Below, piece after piece: positions 17,104 through 26,302 of a stretch of 64,000 nucleotides of DNA. The notes beneath the pieces are model-generated. The model was not told the DNA's origin. It was given only the letters and a program-made list of their open reading frames with translations, and made no database searches. The number at the start of each line of letters is the position of its first letter. The first letter of the stretch is position 1. This DNA comes from Paraclostridium dentum (GTDB lineage Bacteria > Bacillota > Clostridia > Peptostreptococcales > Peptostreptococcaceae): NCBI RefSeq assembly GCF_012922555.1, contig NZ_WIPK01000001.1, positions 186,001 to 250,000 of the forward strand. Reading direction: 5' to 3'. Made by a program: the position numbers and the translations under genes.

Positions 17104-18480
17104 ATGATAAAAGAGTTATGTCAAGAGTATTCTAACTTAAATAGTGAAGAAATTGACAAAGTAATTGATATTTCAAAATCCTTAGATCTAATGGCTAACT
17201 TTTATGAAAGCGATGTTTTTATAGACATATTAACTAAAAACCAAGAAGAGGCTATTGTAGTGGCTCATGGAAAAGCTAAAAATAATTCTATTTACAAAAA
17301 TACTGTAGTAGGAAAAAAGGCTTTGAGTATAAATGAACCAGGAGTTATAAATACACTACTAACAGGAGTTACCTCAAAAGATATAAAAGCTTTGACACAA
17401 GAGTATAAACTTGTGAGGCAAAGCATACAACCTATAGAACTAAATGATAAAACAATTGCAGTATTGATTGTAGAAAAAGACATAAGTAAAGAGTTAAAAG
17501 ATGAATTTGATACAAATAAAAAAGAATCAAAAGAATTAATAAACTTAATAAAGCAAAACAGTTTTATAACTGATAATTTAAATGCTGCTATACTTGTGTT
17601 TGATAAATACGGAAATTTAAAATTTAAGAATAAAAATACTGTAAAAATATATGAAGCTATAGGAATGAAAAAAGATTTAGAAGATGTTAAATATGACGAG
17701 ATATCATTAGAAAGTGAGAAATTTATTGATATTATAAAAAGTCATAAAATAGAACAAGTAAGAGAAGTAAATATAAATTATTGTTTCTTTGAAGTAAAAA
17801 CAATAGTTAGAAAATCTGAAGAACTTAGAGTAATTCAAATAATACAAGATATAACTGAATTGAAAGAAAAAGACGCTGAGCTTGTTTTCAAATCAATTGC
17901 AGTTAAAGAAACTCATCATAGAGTAAAAAATAATCTTCAAACGGTAATTTCCTTGCTTAGAAAACAAAGTAGACTAACAGATAACGAAGAAGTTAAGATG
18001 TGTCTAGACAATGTGACTAACAGGGTATTTGCAATACTATCTAATCATCATTTGTTATCAAAGCAAATGGATAATAGTATAAGTATTTTACAGGCTATAA
18101 ATTTATTAATCAGCAATATTCAAGGTGGATATTGTGATGATAAAAATATAAACATATACATTACAGGTGAAGATTTTAAAATAAATGGAGAAAAATCCAG
18201 TGCATTGCTACTAGCTATAAATGAAGCTATCCAAAACTGTTATGACCATGCTTTTGAAGGTAAAGAGAGTGGGAATATACAAGTACTAGTAAATGAAGAA
18301 GGAAATAAAAATATTATAGCTATTGTTGATGATGGAATTGGATTTAAAAATGATGCTAAATTAAAAACTAATTTAGGTACATTTATAATCGATAGCTACA
18401 TAAAACAGGTTCTAAAAGGTGATGTTGAAAAAATATCCACTGATAAAGGAACAAAAATAATTTTTAAAATTCCAAAATAA
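17104..18480 (+). CDS. eutW: ethanolamine-sensing histidine kinase EutW
   Basis: This soluble kinase of 458 residues has an N-terminal sensor domain of the PdtaS/EutW kind (about 1-140), a PAS-like segment (about 150-250) and a HisKA_2 phospho-acceptor with ETHHRVKNNLQTVISLL (His near residue 270). The ATPase domain ends with NEAIQNCYDHAF, DDGIGF and GTKIIFKIPK. No membrane segment is seen, so it should sense ethanolamine in the cytoplasm and phosphorylate EutV. A third ANTAR leader follows its stop codon. Confidence 0.95.
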   Translation: MIKELCQEYSNLNSEEIDKVIDISKSLDLMANFYESDVFIDILTKNQEEAIVVAHGKAKNNSIYKNTVVGKKALSINEPGVINTLLTGVTSKDIKALTQEYKLVRQSIQPIELNDKTIAVLIVEKDISKELKDEFDTNKKESKELINLIKQNSFITDNLNAAILVFDKYGNLKFKNKNTVKIYEAIGMKKDLEDVKYDEISLESEKFIDIIKSHKIEQVREVNINYCFFEVKTIVRKSEELRVIQIIQDITELKEKDAELVFKSIAVKETHHRVKNNLQTVISLLRKQSRLTDNEEVKMCLDNVTNRVFAILSNHHLLSKQMDNSISILQAINLLISNIQGGYCDDKNINIYITGEDFKINGEKSSALLLAINEAIQNCYDHAFEGKESGNIQVLVNEEGNKNIIAIVDDGIGFKNDAKLKTNLGTFIIDSYIKQVLKGDVEKISTDKGTKIIFKIPK

Positions 18481-18506
18481 TTTAATATATGTATTAATAA
18501 CTATAT

Positions 18507-18610
18507 CTACAAGGTGGTAGTATTAATTAAGCAAAGGGGCTTAAGGTTATTGATAAGTTAGGTAAATATATGCCTAAACTTATTATAACTTTAAGCCTCT
18601 TTGCTTGTTT
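18507..18610 (+). ncRNA. EutV-binding dual-hairpin leader before eutA
   Basis: P1 is CTAC/GTAG (18507-18520) with hexaloop AAGGTG. P2 is AGC/GCT (18530-18541) with hexaloop AAAGGG. Both have A1 and G4. The competing hairpin is long: AAGCAAAG and GGGCTTAAGGTTAT pair with ATAACTTTAAGCC and CTTTGCTT (about 18529-18606). The T run after it is weak, so termination may be partial. It separates sensor genes from catalytic and shell genes inside the operon. Confidence 0.85.
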
Positions 18611-18640
18611 AAAACACACTTTGTGTATGGAGGTGAATAA

Positions 18641-20074
18641 ATGAAAGAAGAGTTATTAAGTGTTGGAATTGATATAGGAACAAGTACTACACAACTTATA
18701 TTTTCAAAGTTAATAGTAGAGAATATGGCTTCAAGCTTTTCAGTTCCAAGAATTAGTATTGTAGATAAAGAAATTATTTACAAGAGTGAAGTTTATTTTA
18801 CTCCACTTATTTCTAACACTGAAATTGATAGAGATAAAATTAAAGAATTAGTAGAACTAGAGTACAAAAAAGCTAATATTTGTAAATCAGATATACAAAC
18901 TGGAGCAGTTATTATAACAGGTGAAACTGCTAGAAAAGAAAATGCAAATGATGTACTTCATTCATTAAGTGGTTTTGCAGGAGACTTTGTAGTTGCAACA
19001 GCTGGACCTGACTTAGAAAGTATTATTTCTGGAAAAGGAGCAGGAGCACATATATATTCAAAAGAACACTCAACGAGTGTTGTGAATCTAGACATAGGAG
19101 GAGGAACAACAAACTTAGCACTTTTTAAAAGAGGAGAAGTTTGTGACACTGGATGTTTAGACATAGGTGGAAGGCTTATAAAAATTGATAAGTCAACAAA
19201 AGAAATTATATATATATCACCTAAAATCAAAGATATTATAAAAAATAACAATTTAAATTTAGATTTAGGAACTATTGCTACAGTTGAAAATTTAAAGCCT
19301 GTTATAGATATGATGGTTAAACTGTTGCTTGAAAGTGTAGGCATAAGACCTAAAAGTGAACTATTTGATTATATAGTTACCAACAAAAATATTAAATTAG
19401 ATGAAGATATAAAATGTATATCTTTCTCTGGTGGAGTTGCAGATTACGTTTACTATGATGGTGAAATCGATGACTACTTCAAATATGGCGACATAGGTAT
19501 TTTACTTGGTCAAGCTATTAAAAACTGTGAAGAATTCAAAAATCTTAAAATTATAAGATCTATGGAAACTATAAGAGCAACTGTTGTAGGAGCAGGGTCT
19601 CATACAACTGAGGTTAGTGGAAGTACTATAACATATACTAGCGAAAGTTTTCCTCTTAAAAATTTACCAGTTTTAAAATTATCAAAGGAAGATGAAATAG
19701 GAGATAGTCAGCACATAAGTAAAGCAATAAAAAATAAATTAAATTGGTTTAAATTAGAAAATGATCTTCAAAATATTGTAATTGCTATTGAAGGTAAATC
19801 AAATCCTAGTTTCTCAGACATACAAACATATGCAGAGGGGCTAGTAGATGGAATGCAAGAAATAATCGATAGAGATTTAGAATTTATAGTTATTGTTGAA
19901 TGTGATATGGCTAAAGTTTTAGGTCAAAGTATGTATTCCAAATTGAACTTTAAAAAGAACTTAATATGCCTAGATAGCGTTAAAGTTGAAAATGGAGATT
20001 ATATAGATATTGGAAAGCCAATAGCACAAGGTCAAGTATTACCAGTAGTAATAAAGACACTGGTTTTTAACTAA
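18641..20074 (+). CDS. eutA: ethanolamine ammonia-lyase reactivating factor EutA
   Basis: This 477-residue chaperone-like ATPase of the Hsp70/actin fold exchanges damaged cobalamin from EutBC. The phosphate loops GIDIGTSTTQLIF (residues about 8-20) and NLDIGGGTTNLALF (about 150-163) are clear, as is FSGGVADYVYY near residue 266. GGAGGTG precedes the ATG. It lies 18 bp before eutB, matching its role. Confidence 0.95.
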   Translation: MKEELLSVGIDIGTSTTQLIFSKLIVENMASSFSVPRISIVDKEIIYKSEVYFTPLISNTEIDRDKIKELVELEYKKANICKSDIQTGAVIITGETARKENANDVLHSLSGFAGDFVVATAGPDLESIISGKGAGAHIYSKEHSTSVVNLDIGGGTTNLALFKRGEVCDTGCLDIGGRLIKIDKSTKEIIYISPKIKDIIKNNNLNLDLGTIATVENLKPVIDMMVKLLLESVGIRPKSELFDYIVTNKNIKLDEDIKCISFSGGVADYVYYDGEIDDYFKYGDIGILLGQAIKNCEEFKNLKIIRSMETIRATVVGAGSHTTEVSGSTITYTSESFPLKNLPVLKLSKEDEIGDSQHISKAIKNKLNWFKLENDLQNIVIAIEGKSNPSFSDIQTYAEGLVDGMQEIIDRDLEFIVIVECDMAKVLGQSMYSKLNFKKNLICLDSVKVENGDYIDIGKPIAQGQVLPVVIKTLVFN

Positions 20075-20091
20075 TAAAAGGAGGTAAGTCA

Positions 20092-21456
20092 ATGATTTTA
20101 CAAACGAAACTATTTGGGCATACGTATAAGTTTAATGGGTTATACGATGTAATGGCTAAGGCTAATGAAGAAAAATCAGGAGATAAGTTAGCAGGCGTTG
20201 CGGCTACTTCTTCAGAAGAAAGAGTTGCAGCTAAGGTTGTTTTATCTAATATAAAGTTAGAAGATATAAAAAATAACCCAGCGGTACCTTATGAAATAGA
20301 TGAAGTTACAAGAATAATAATGGATGACTTAAATGAAAAAATATATGAGGAAATAAAAGATTGGACAGTATCAGACTTAAGAGAATGGTTACTAGACTCA
20401 AACACTACAGGTGATGATATAAGCAGAATTTCAAGAGGATTAACTTCTGAAATGATAGCTGCAGTTGCAAAATTAATGTCTAATATGGATTTAGTTTATG
20501 CAGCTAAAAAAATAATAGTAAAAGCACATTGTAACACAACAATAGGAGAACCAGGAACTTTATCAGCAAGACTTCAACCAAACCATCCAACAGATGATCC
20601 AGATGGAATTTTAGCATCACTTTTAGAAGGATTAACTTATGGAATAGGAGATGCAGTACTTGGATTAAACCCTGTTGATGACTCAGTTGAGAGTGTAACT
20701 AAAGTTTTAAAAAGATTTGAAGAAGTAAAACAAAAATTTGATATACCTACTCAAATTTGTGTACTTGCACACGTTACTACTCAAATGGAAGCTGTTAGAA
20801 AAGGTGCTCCAACAGACCTTATATTCCAATCAATTGCAGGTTCTCAAAAGGGAAATGAAGCATTTGGATTTGATGCTGCAACAATTGAAGAAGCAAGACA
20901 ATTAGTTTTAAAACAAGGAACTTGCACAGGACCGAATGTAATGTACTTTGAAACAGGACAAGGTTCAGAACTTTCATCAGAAGCTCACCATGGAATAGAT
21001 CAGGTTACTATGGAAGCTAGATGTTATGGATTTGCAAAGAGATTTAATCCTTTCTTAGTAAATACAGTTGTTGGTTTTATAGGGCCTGAATACTTATATG
21101 ATGCGAAAGAAGTTATAAGAGCGGGACTTGAAGACCACTTTATGGGTAAATTAAGCGGATTACCAATGGGTGTTGATGCTTGTTACACAAACCATATGAA
21201 AGCAGATCAAAATGATATAGAAAATTTAGCTATTTTATTAACAGCAGCAGGATGTACATACTTTATGGGAATACCTCATGGAGATGATGTAATGCTTAAC
21301 TATCAAACAACAGGATACCATGAAACAGCTGCTCTTAGAGAAATGTTTGGATTAACAGCAATTAAGAAGTTTGACAGCTGGTTAGAAAATATGGAATTTA
21401 GTAAAGATGGTAAGTTATTAGAAAAAGCAGGAGATGGATCTATATTATTAGGATAG
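20092..21456 (+). CDS. eutB: ethanolamine ammonia-lyase large subunit
   Basis: This 454-residue TIM-barrel subunit carries the substrate site of the adenosylcobalamin-dependent enzyme that splits ethanolamine into acetaldehyde and ammonia. Family stretches such as HCNTTIGEPGTLSARLQPNH, LEGLTYGIGDAVLGLNP, YFETGQGSELSS and GLPMGVDACYTNH are well preserved. The length agrees with other EutB proteins. AAGGAGG lies before the ATG, and eutC follows 11 bp downstream. Confidence 0.98.
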   Translation: MILQTKLFGHTYKFNGLYDVMAKANEEKSGDKLAGVAATSSEERVAAKVVLSNIKLEDIKNNPAVPYEIDEVTRIIMDDLNEKIYEEIKDWTVSDLREWLLDSNTTGDDISRISRGLTSEMIAAVAKLMSNMDLVYAAKKIIVKAHCNTTIGEPGTLSARLQPNHPTDDPDGILASLLEGLTYGIGDAVLGLNPVDDSVESVTKVLKRFEEVKQKFDIPTQICVLAHVTTQMEAVRKGAPTDLIFQSIAGSQKGNEAFGFDAATIEEARQLVLKQGTCTGPNVMYFETGQGSELSSEAHHGIDQVTMEARCYGFAKRFNPFLVNTVVGFIGPEYLYDAKEVIRAGLEDHFMGKLSGLPMGVDACYTNHMKADQNDIENLAILLTAAGCTYFMGIPHGDDVMLNYQTTGYHETAALREMFGLTAIKKFDSWLENMEFSKDGKLLEKAGDGSILLG

Positions 21457-21467
21457 GGGGCTAAGTT

Positions 21468-22349
21468 ATGAACGAAAAAGATTTAAAAACATTAGTAGAG
21501 CAACTAGTTGGCCAAATGGTTGGACAAATTGATACAAACTCAATAAACGAGGTAACAAAGCAGGTTGCTACACAAATAGATGGAAATGATGAATTTATAG
21601 AAGATATAACAACAGTAGATATAAAGAAACAATTATTAGTTGAAAATCCAAAGGATAAAGATGCTTACTTAGATATGAAAGCAAAAACTCCTGCAAGATT
21701 AGGAACTGGAAGATGTGGAGCAAGATATAAAACAGCTACTGCATTAAGATTTAGAGCAGACCATGCTGCGGCGCAAGACTCTGTTTTCTCATATGTTTCT
21801 GATGAATTTATAAAAGAAAACAACTTATTTGAAGTTGAAACACTTTGTGAAAGTAAAGATGAATATATAACAAGACCAGATCTTGGAAGAAGATTTTCAA
21901 AAGAAGCTATAGATAAAGTAAAGTCTAAGTTTGGAACTAATCAAAAAGTATTATTAATGGCAGGAGATGGATTAAGTTCAGCAGCAATAGAAGCTAACTT
22001 AAAAGATATAGTACCAGCTATAAAGCAAGGTTTAAAAATGTATGGAATAGATTCTAGTGAAATATTATTTGTTAAACATTGTAGAGTTGGAGCTATGGAT
22101 CACCTAGGAGAAGAATTAGGAAGCGAAGTTATATGTATGTTAGTAGGAGAAAGACCAGGTCTTGTAACTGCAGAATCTATGTCAGCATACATTGCATACA
22201 AACCATATATAGGAATGGCAGAAGCTAAGAGAACTGTTATATCAAATATCCACAAAGGTGGAACTACAGCAGTTGAGGCTGGTGCACACATAGCAGAATT
22301 AATAAAAACTATGTTAGAGAAAAAAGTTTCAGGAATAGATCTTAAGTAA
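21468..22349 (+). CDS. eutC: ethanolamine ammonia-lyase small subunit
   Basis: This 293-residue subunit forms the B12-binding part of the lyase with EutB. The N-terminal 70 residues are acidic and helical and include [12 protein letters not shown], probably the microcompartment-targeting segment. The core begins at [16 protein letters not shown] and includes [11 protein letters not shown] and [14 protein letters not shown]. The position directly after eutB and the GGGGGC site before the ATG agree with a tight operon. Confidence 0.97.
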   Translation: MNEKDLKTLVEQLVGQMVGQIDTNSINEVTKQVATQIDGNDEFIEDITTVDIKKQLLVENPKDKDAYLDMKAKTPARLGTGRCGARYKTATALRFRADHAAAQDSVFSYVSDEFIKENNLFEVETLCESKDEYITRPDLGRRFSKEAIDKVKSKFGTNQKVLLMAGDGLSSAAIEANLKDIVPAIKQGLKMYGIDSSEILFVKHCRVGAMDHLGEELGSEVICMLVGERPGLVTAESMSAYIAYKPYIGMAEAKRTVISNIHKGGTTAVEAGAHIAELIKTMLEKKVSGIDLK

Positions 22350-22371
22350 TCTATATAGGAGGAGTTAAACT

Positions 22372-23025
22372 ATGAAAAATGATGCAATACGCCCTAATGT
22401 CCTAGGAGTAAAGATAATTTCAAATGTAAGTCCGGAAATGGCTAAAAAATTAAATTTAGAACAACATCATAAAAGTTTAGGATTAATAACAGCTGATTGT
22501 GATGATGTAACATATACTGCTCTTGATGAAGCAACAAAAGCTGCTGAAGTAGATGTAGTTTATGCAAAATCAATGTATGCAGGAGCGGCAAACGCTTCAA
22601 CGAAATTAGCTGGAGAAGTAATCGGGATTATAGCAGGACCAAGCCCAGCAGAAGTAAGAAGTGGATTAAATGCAGTTTTAGATTTTATGGAATATGGAGC
22701 AACTTTTATAAGTGCTAATGATGATGATTCAATAGCATATTATGCTCACTGTGTTTCAAGAACAGGAACTTACCTTTCAAAGGTAGCAAACATAAGAGAA
22801 GGAGAGGCATTAGCTTACCTAGTAGCACCTCCGCTTGAAGCAATGTATGCTTTAGATGCAGCACTTAAAGCAGCAGACGTTTCTTTATGTGAGTTATTTG
22901 AACCACCTACAGAAACAAACTTTGCAGGAGCACTTCTTACAGGTTCGCAGTCAGCTTGTAAGGCAGCATGTGATGCTTTTGCACAAGCTGTTATAGCTGT
23001 AGCAGATAACCCAACAGGATTTTAA
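22372..23025 (+). CDS. eutL: microcompartment shell protein EutL
   Basis: This 217-residue protein of the BMC-T class has two permuted BMC domains in tandem. It forms pseudohexameric trimers with a large gated central pore. LGVKIISNVSPEMAKKL at the N-terminus and the second-half AYLVAPPLEAMYALDAALKA are typical. AGGAGG precedes the ATG. It is followed 9 bp later by the extended BMC-H gene. Confidence 0.96.
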   Translation: MKNDAIRPNVLGVKIISNVSPEMAKKLNLEQHHKSLGLITADCDDVTYTALDEATKAAEVDVVYAKSMYAGAANASTKLAGEVIGIIAGPSPAEVRSGLNAVLDFMEYGATFISANDDDSIAYYAHCVSRTGTYLSKVANIREGEALAYLVAPPLEAMYALDAALKAADVSLCELFEPPTETNFAGALLTGSQSACKAACDAFAQAVIAVADNPTGF

Positions 23026-23034
23026 GGTTAGATA

Positions 23035-23637
23035 ATGAATGCTTTAGGATTAGTTGAAACAATTGGTTATGTTGCTGCGATAGAAGCTCTAGATGTTTGT
23101 TTAAAATCTGCAAGCGTAGAAGTTGTTGGAATACAAAAGGTAGGACAAGGCATAGTTACAATTGAAGTAAGTGGAGATGTTGGAGCCGTAAAATCAGCAG
23201 TAGAAGCTGCTAAGTATGCTGCTGAGAAAGTAGGCATATTAAGAGCTACACATGTTATACCAAGATTACATGCAGATGTACACGATGCTTTATTTAAAAA
23301 AGAAGATATTAAAAGTGTAGAAGAAGAAACTGTACATGAAATAGAAGAAGAAACTGTACATGAAATAGAAGAAAAAGAAATAGAAACAGAAGTTGAAATA
23401 AAAGAAGTAGAAGATATTCAAGAAGAGATAGAAATAGATACCATAGAGGTAGAAGTAGAAGAACACAACGATAAGAAAGATGAGTTAGAAAAACCTAATT
23501 TATCAAATCTTAGTGTAAAAGAACTTAAAAACTTAGCTAAGTCATTAGGATCAACTAAGACATCTAAAGAATTAAATGCTTTAAAGAAAGAAGAGTTAAT
23601 TTCTTTAGTAGATAAGTTTTATAGAGAGGATGAGTAA
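23035..23637 (+). CDS. EutK-like BMC-H shell protein with acidic linker and Rho-N/SAP-like tail
   Basis: Residues 1-90 are a standard BMC-H shell domain (ALGLVETIGYVAAIEALDVC, then VGAVKSAVEAAKYAAE). Residues about 95-155 form a Glu-rich linker with an exact 24-bp tandem duplication (23320-23343 and 23344-23367, EEETVHEI twice). Residues about 158-198 (LSNLSVKELKNLAKSLG, then KKEELISLVDKFY) resemble the Rho N-terminal or SAP helix-extended-loop-helix fold, usually nucleic-acid-binding. Enteric EutK is also a BMC-H protein with a putative nucleic-acid-binding tail, but of another fold, so this is at most an analogue. The start has no strong ribosome-binding site beyond AAGGTTAG. eutE begins two bases after the stop. 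Confidence 0.85.
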   Translation: MNALGLVETIGYVAAIEALDVCLKSASVEVVGIQKVGQGIVTIEVSGDVGAVKSAVEAAKYAAEKVGILRATHVIPRLHADVHDALFKKEDIKSVEEETVHEIEEETVHEIEEKEIETEVEIKEVEDIQEEIEIDTIEVEVEEHNDKKDELEKPNLSNLSVKELKNLAKSLGSTKTSKELNALKKEELISLVDKFYREDE

Positions 23638-23639
23638 AA

Positions 23640-25109
23640 ATGACACTTTTAGATAAAGATTTAGTATCAATACAAGAAGTTAGAACTCTTGTGAAAAATG
23701 CTAAAGCTGCACAGCAAAAACTAGAATCTATGAACCAAGAACAAATAGACAAAATAGTAAAAGCTATTGCAGATGCAGGATTTGAAAATGCTGAAAAGCT
23801 AGCTAAAATGGCTAATGAAGAAACTGGATTTGGAAAATATGAAGATAAAATAATTAAAAATGTATTTGCATCTAAGATGGTTTATGAAACTTTAAAAGAT
23901 ACAAAAACAGTTGGAATAATAGGTGAAGATAGAGAAAATAAAACTATAGATATAGCAACACCAGTTGGAGTTGTAGCTGGACTTATACCATCAACTAACC
24001 CAACATCTACTGTAATATATAAAGCTATGATTGCTTTAAAAGGTGGAAATGCTATAGTATTTTCTCCACACCCAAATGCTAAAAAATGTATCCTTGAAAC
24101 TGTAGAAATAATAAGAAATGCAGCAGTTAATGCAGGATGCCCAAAAGATGCAATAGGATGTATAACAACACCTAGCCTACAAGGTACAAGTGAATTAATG
24201 AAGCATAAATTAACTTCATTAATACTTGCAACAGGTGGAGAAGCAATGGTTAAAGCTGCATATTCATCAGGAACACCAGCTATAGGGGTTGGACCTGGAA
24301 ATGGACCAGCTTTTATAGATAAAAGTGCAGATATCAAACTAGCTATTAAAAGAATAATAGATTCTAAAACATTTGACAATGGAACTATATGTGCATCAGA
24401 ACAATCTATAGTAATAGAAGAATCTATTGAAAATGAAGTTGTAAGTGAACTTAAAAATCAAGGAGCTTACTTATTAAATGAAGAGGAAAGCCAAAAACTT
24501 TCTAAATTCATAATGAGAGCTAATGGAACTATGAATCCTCAAATAGTTGGTAAAAGTGTTGAAACTATTTGTAAATTAGCAAATTTAAACAACGTACCAA
24601 GTACAGCTAAAGTTTTAGTTGCAAGAGAAACAAAAGTAGGACCAGATGTGGCTTACTCTAGAGAAAAGCTTACACCAATACTTGCATTCTATGTAGAAAA
24701 AAATATAGATTCTGTAATAACTAGATGTATAGAAATATTATTAAATGAAGGGGCTGGGCATACATTCTCAATGCATGCTAACAATGAAGAACTAGTAAAA
24801 ATATTTGCTCTTCATATGCCAGTATCTAGAGTTTTAGTAAATACTCCATCTACTCTTGGAGGAATAGGAGCTTCAACAAACTTAACTCCAGCTCTAACAT
24901 TAGGATGTGGAGCTATAGGTGGAAGTTCAACATCTAACAATATAGGACCACTTGATTTAATAAACATTAAAAAAGTAGCCTATGGAGTTAAAGAAATGGA
25001 AGAAATAAGAGGAGATAGACCTCAAAATACAAATGCAAACATATCTTTAGGTGATAACGAAGACTTAATAAATATTTTAGTGAAAAGAATAATTGAAGAA
25101 TTAAGATAA
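23640..25109 (+). CDS. eutE: CoA-acylating acetaldehyde dehydrogenase
   Basis: This 489-residue aldehyde dehydrogenase turns acetaldehyde, CoA and NAD+ into acetyl-CoA in the microcompartment. The NAD/CoA region GVVAGLIPSTNPTSTVIYKA and the catalytic Cys in NGTICASEQS (near residue 256) are present. The N-terminal stretch of about 15 residues (LVSIQEVRTLVKNAKAAQQ) is amphipathic and is likely the encapsulation peptide. Length is usual for EutE/PduP. It starts two bases after the extended shell gene. Confidence 0.97.
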   Translation: MTLLDKDLVSIQEVRTLVKNAKAAQQKLESMNQEQIDKIVKAIADAGFENAEKLAKMANEETGFGKYEDKIIKNVFASKMVYETLKDTKTVGIIGEDRENKTIDIATPVGVVAGLIPSTNPTSTVIYKAMIALKGGNAIVFSPHPNAKKCILETVEIIRNAAVNAGCPKDAIGCITTPSLQGTSELMKHKLTSLILATGGEAMVKAAYSSGTPAIGVGPGNGPAFIDKSADIKLAIKRIIDSKTFDNGTICASEQSIVIEESIENEVVSELKNQGAYLLNEEESQKLSKFIMRANGTMNPQIVGKSVETICKLANLNNVPSTAKVLVARETKVGPDVAYSREKLTPILAFYVEKNIDSVITRCIEILLNEGAGHTFSMHANNEELVKIFALHMPVSRVLVNTPSTLGGIGASTNLTPALTLGCGAIGGSSTSNNIGPLDLINIKKVAYGVKEMEEIRGDRPQNTNANISLGDNEDLINILVKRIIEELR

Positions 25110-25169
25110 TTAAAAAAGTATATTAAATAAAAATTAAAATAAACTATAAAAATTTTGGAGGATAAGATT

Positions 25170-25457
25170 ATGGCAAACGCAAACGCATTAGGAATGATAG
25201 AAACTAAAGGATTAGTAGGAGCAATAGAAGCAGCAGATGCAATGGTTAAAGCAGCAAACGTTCAATTAGTTGGAAAAGAGCAAGTTGGTGGAGGATTAGT
25301 TACAGTAATGGTAAGAGGAGATGTTGGAGCTGTTAAAGCAGCAACAGATGCAGGAGCAGCTGCAGCTGAAAGAGTAGGAGAATTAGTATCAGTACACGTT
25401 ATACCAAGACCACACTTTGAAGTAGACGCTATATTACCAAAAGTTAGCGAAAAGTAA
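25170..25457 (+). CDS. eutM: microcompartment shell protein EutM
   Basis: This 95-residue canonical BMC-H protein ([20 protein letters not shown], then [19 protein letters not shown], ending [12 protein letters not shown]) should be the main hexameric tile of the shell facets. The ATG at 25170 follows TTGGAGG; upstream in-frame TTG belongs to that site. Sixty AT-rich bases separate it from eutE, and a hairpin terminator follows. This could give the abundant shell tile its own RNA 3' end and higher expression. Confidence 0.97.
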   Translation: MANANALGMIETKGLVGAIEAADAMVKAANVQLVGKEQVGGGLVTVMVRGDVGAVKAATDAGAAAAERVGELVSVHVIPRPHFEVDAILPKVSEK

Positions 25458-25473
25458 TAAAAATTTAAGTAAA

Positions 25474-25506
25474 TAGGGGTTGTTTCAATTGAGACACCCC
25501 TTTTTA
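25474..25506 (+). terminator. internal terminator after eutM
   Basis: AGGGGTTGTTTC pairs with GAGACACCCCT (one extra base on the left arm), followed by five T. No ANTAR hexaloops lie next to it, so it should work as a constitutive, perhaps leaky, terminator that lowers expression of eutT and later genes. Confidence 0.75.
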
Positions 25507-25531
25507 CACATCCGATAGGAGTTGTGAGGAT

Positions 25532-26290
25532 ATGGGTGTTTTAACAGAAAGTGAAGTAAGAAAAAAAATAGGACATACAGATGTAAAAGAGTTTTATATA
25601 GAAAAGGGGCAGATTATAACTCCTTCAGCAAAATCGTATTTAACTGATAAAAATATAGTTTTAAAATACGTAAACTCATTAGATGAAATAGAAAAAAATA
25701 AATCTAATGAAGAAAAAGCTGATGTAAAACAAGAAAAAAAATATAAGTATGTTACTGTATTTGGAGCTAACTTAGACGAAAAACCTGAACATATGACTTC
25801 TTTAAACGGTAATTTACTTGTATTTAAAGATCATAAAAGAATTATTTTAAGAGGTAAGGTAGATTCCTTAGAAGCTAGAATTTTACAAGCTCAGATTTTA
25901 TGTCAAAAGCATGAAATGAAAAAGTTACTAAAAGATCTTCAAGAAGTTTTAGTGTTTGTCAGAACTATAATGAGATGTGAAGTTTTAGAAGAAAAATTAG
26001 AAGAATTTAAACTTTTAGGATTGACACCTGAAGAACTAAGAGAACAATCTCATTATCCTAAAAAATACTTTGGAATAGGACATGAGTTTCCAAATTATGA
26101 AATGGGAGAAATGGTAGTTGAGATAAATAGTATAAGAACACTAACAAGAGAGGTTGAACTTGCTGCATATGAAGCTTTTAAAGGAGAATATGGACAAGTT
26201 GAAAGAGAAGATTTAATAAAAGCTTTAAACCGATTATCCTCAGTATTTTGGATTATGATCTATAAAATTAGAACAAATAAATATAAATAG
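25532..26290 (+). CDS. eutT: EutT-type cobalamin adenosyltransferase
   Basis: This 252-residue enzyme adenosylates cob(I)alamin to supply the cofactor of EutBC. The C-terminal two thirds form the helical EutT domain (LEARILQAQILCQKHEMKKL, later YGQVEREDLIKALNRLSS). The N-terminal 50 residues carry a separate short motif, GQIITPSAKSYLTDKNIVLKY, seen again at the end of the protein encoded at 26950-27630. The Cys/His metal site of some EutT proteins (HX11CCXXC) is not obvious here: only single Cys residues occur. GAGG lies before the ATG. Confidence 0.9.
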   Translation: MGVLTESEVRKKIGHTDVKEFYIEKGQIITPSAKSYLTDKNIVLKYVNSLDEIEKNKSNEEKADVKQEKKYKYVTVFGANLDEKPEHMTSLNGNLLVFKDHKRIILRGKVDSLEARILQAQILCQKHEMKKLLKDLQEVLVFVRTIMRCEVLEEKLEEFKLLGLTPEELREQSHYPKKYFGIGHEFPNYEMGEMVVEINSIRTLTREVELAAYEAFKGEYGQVEREDLIKALNRLSSVFWIMIYKIRTNKYK

Positions 26291-26302
26291 TTGGAGGATA
26301 GC

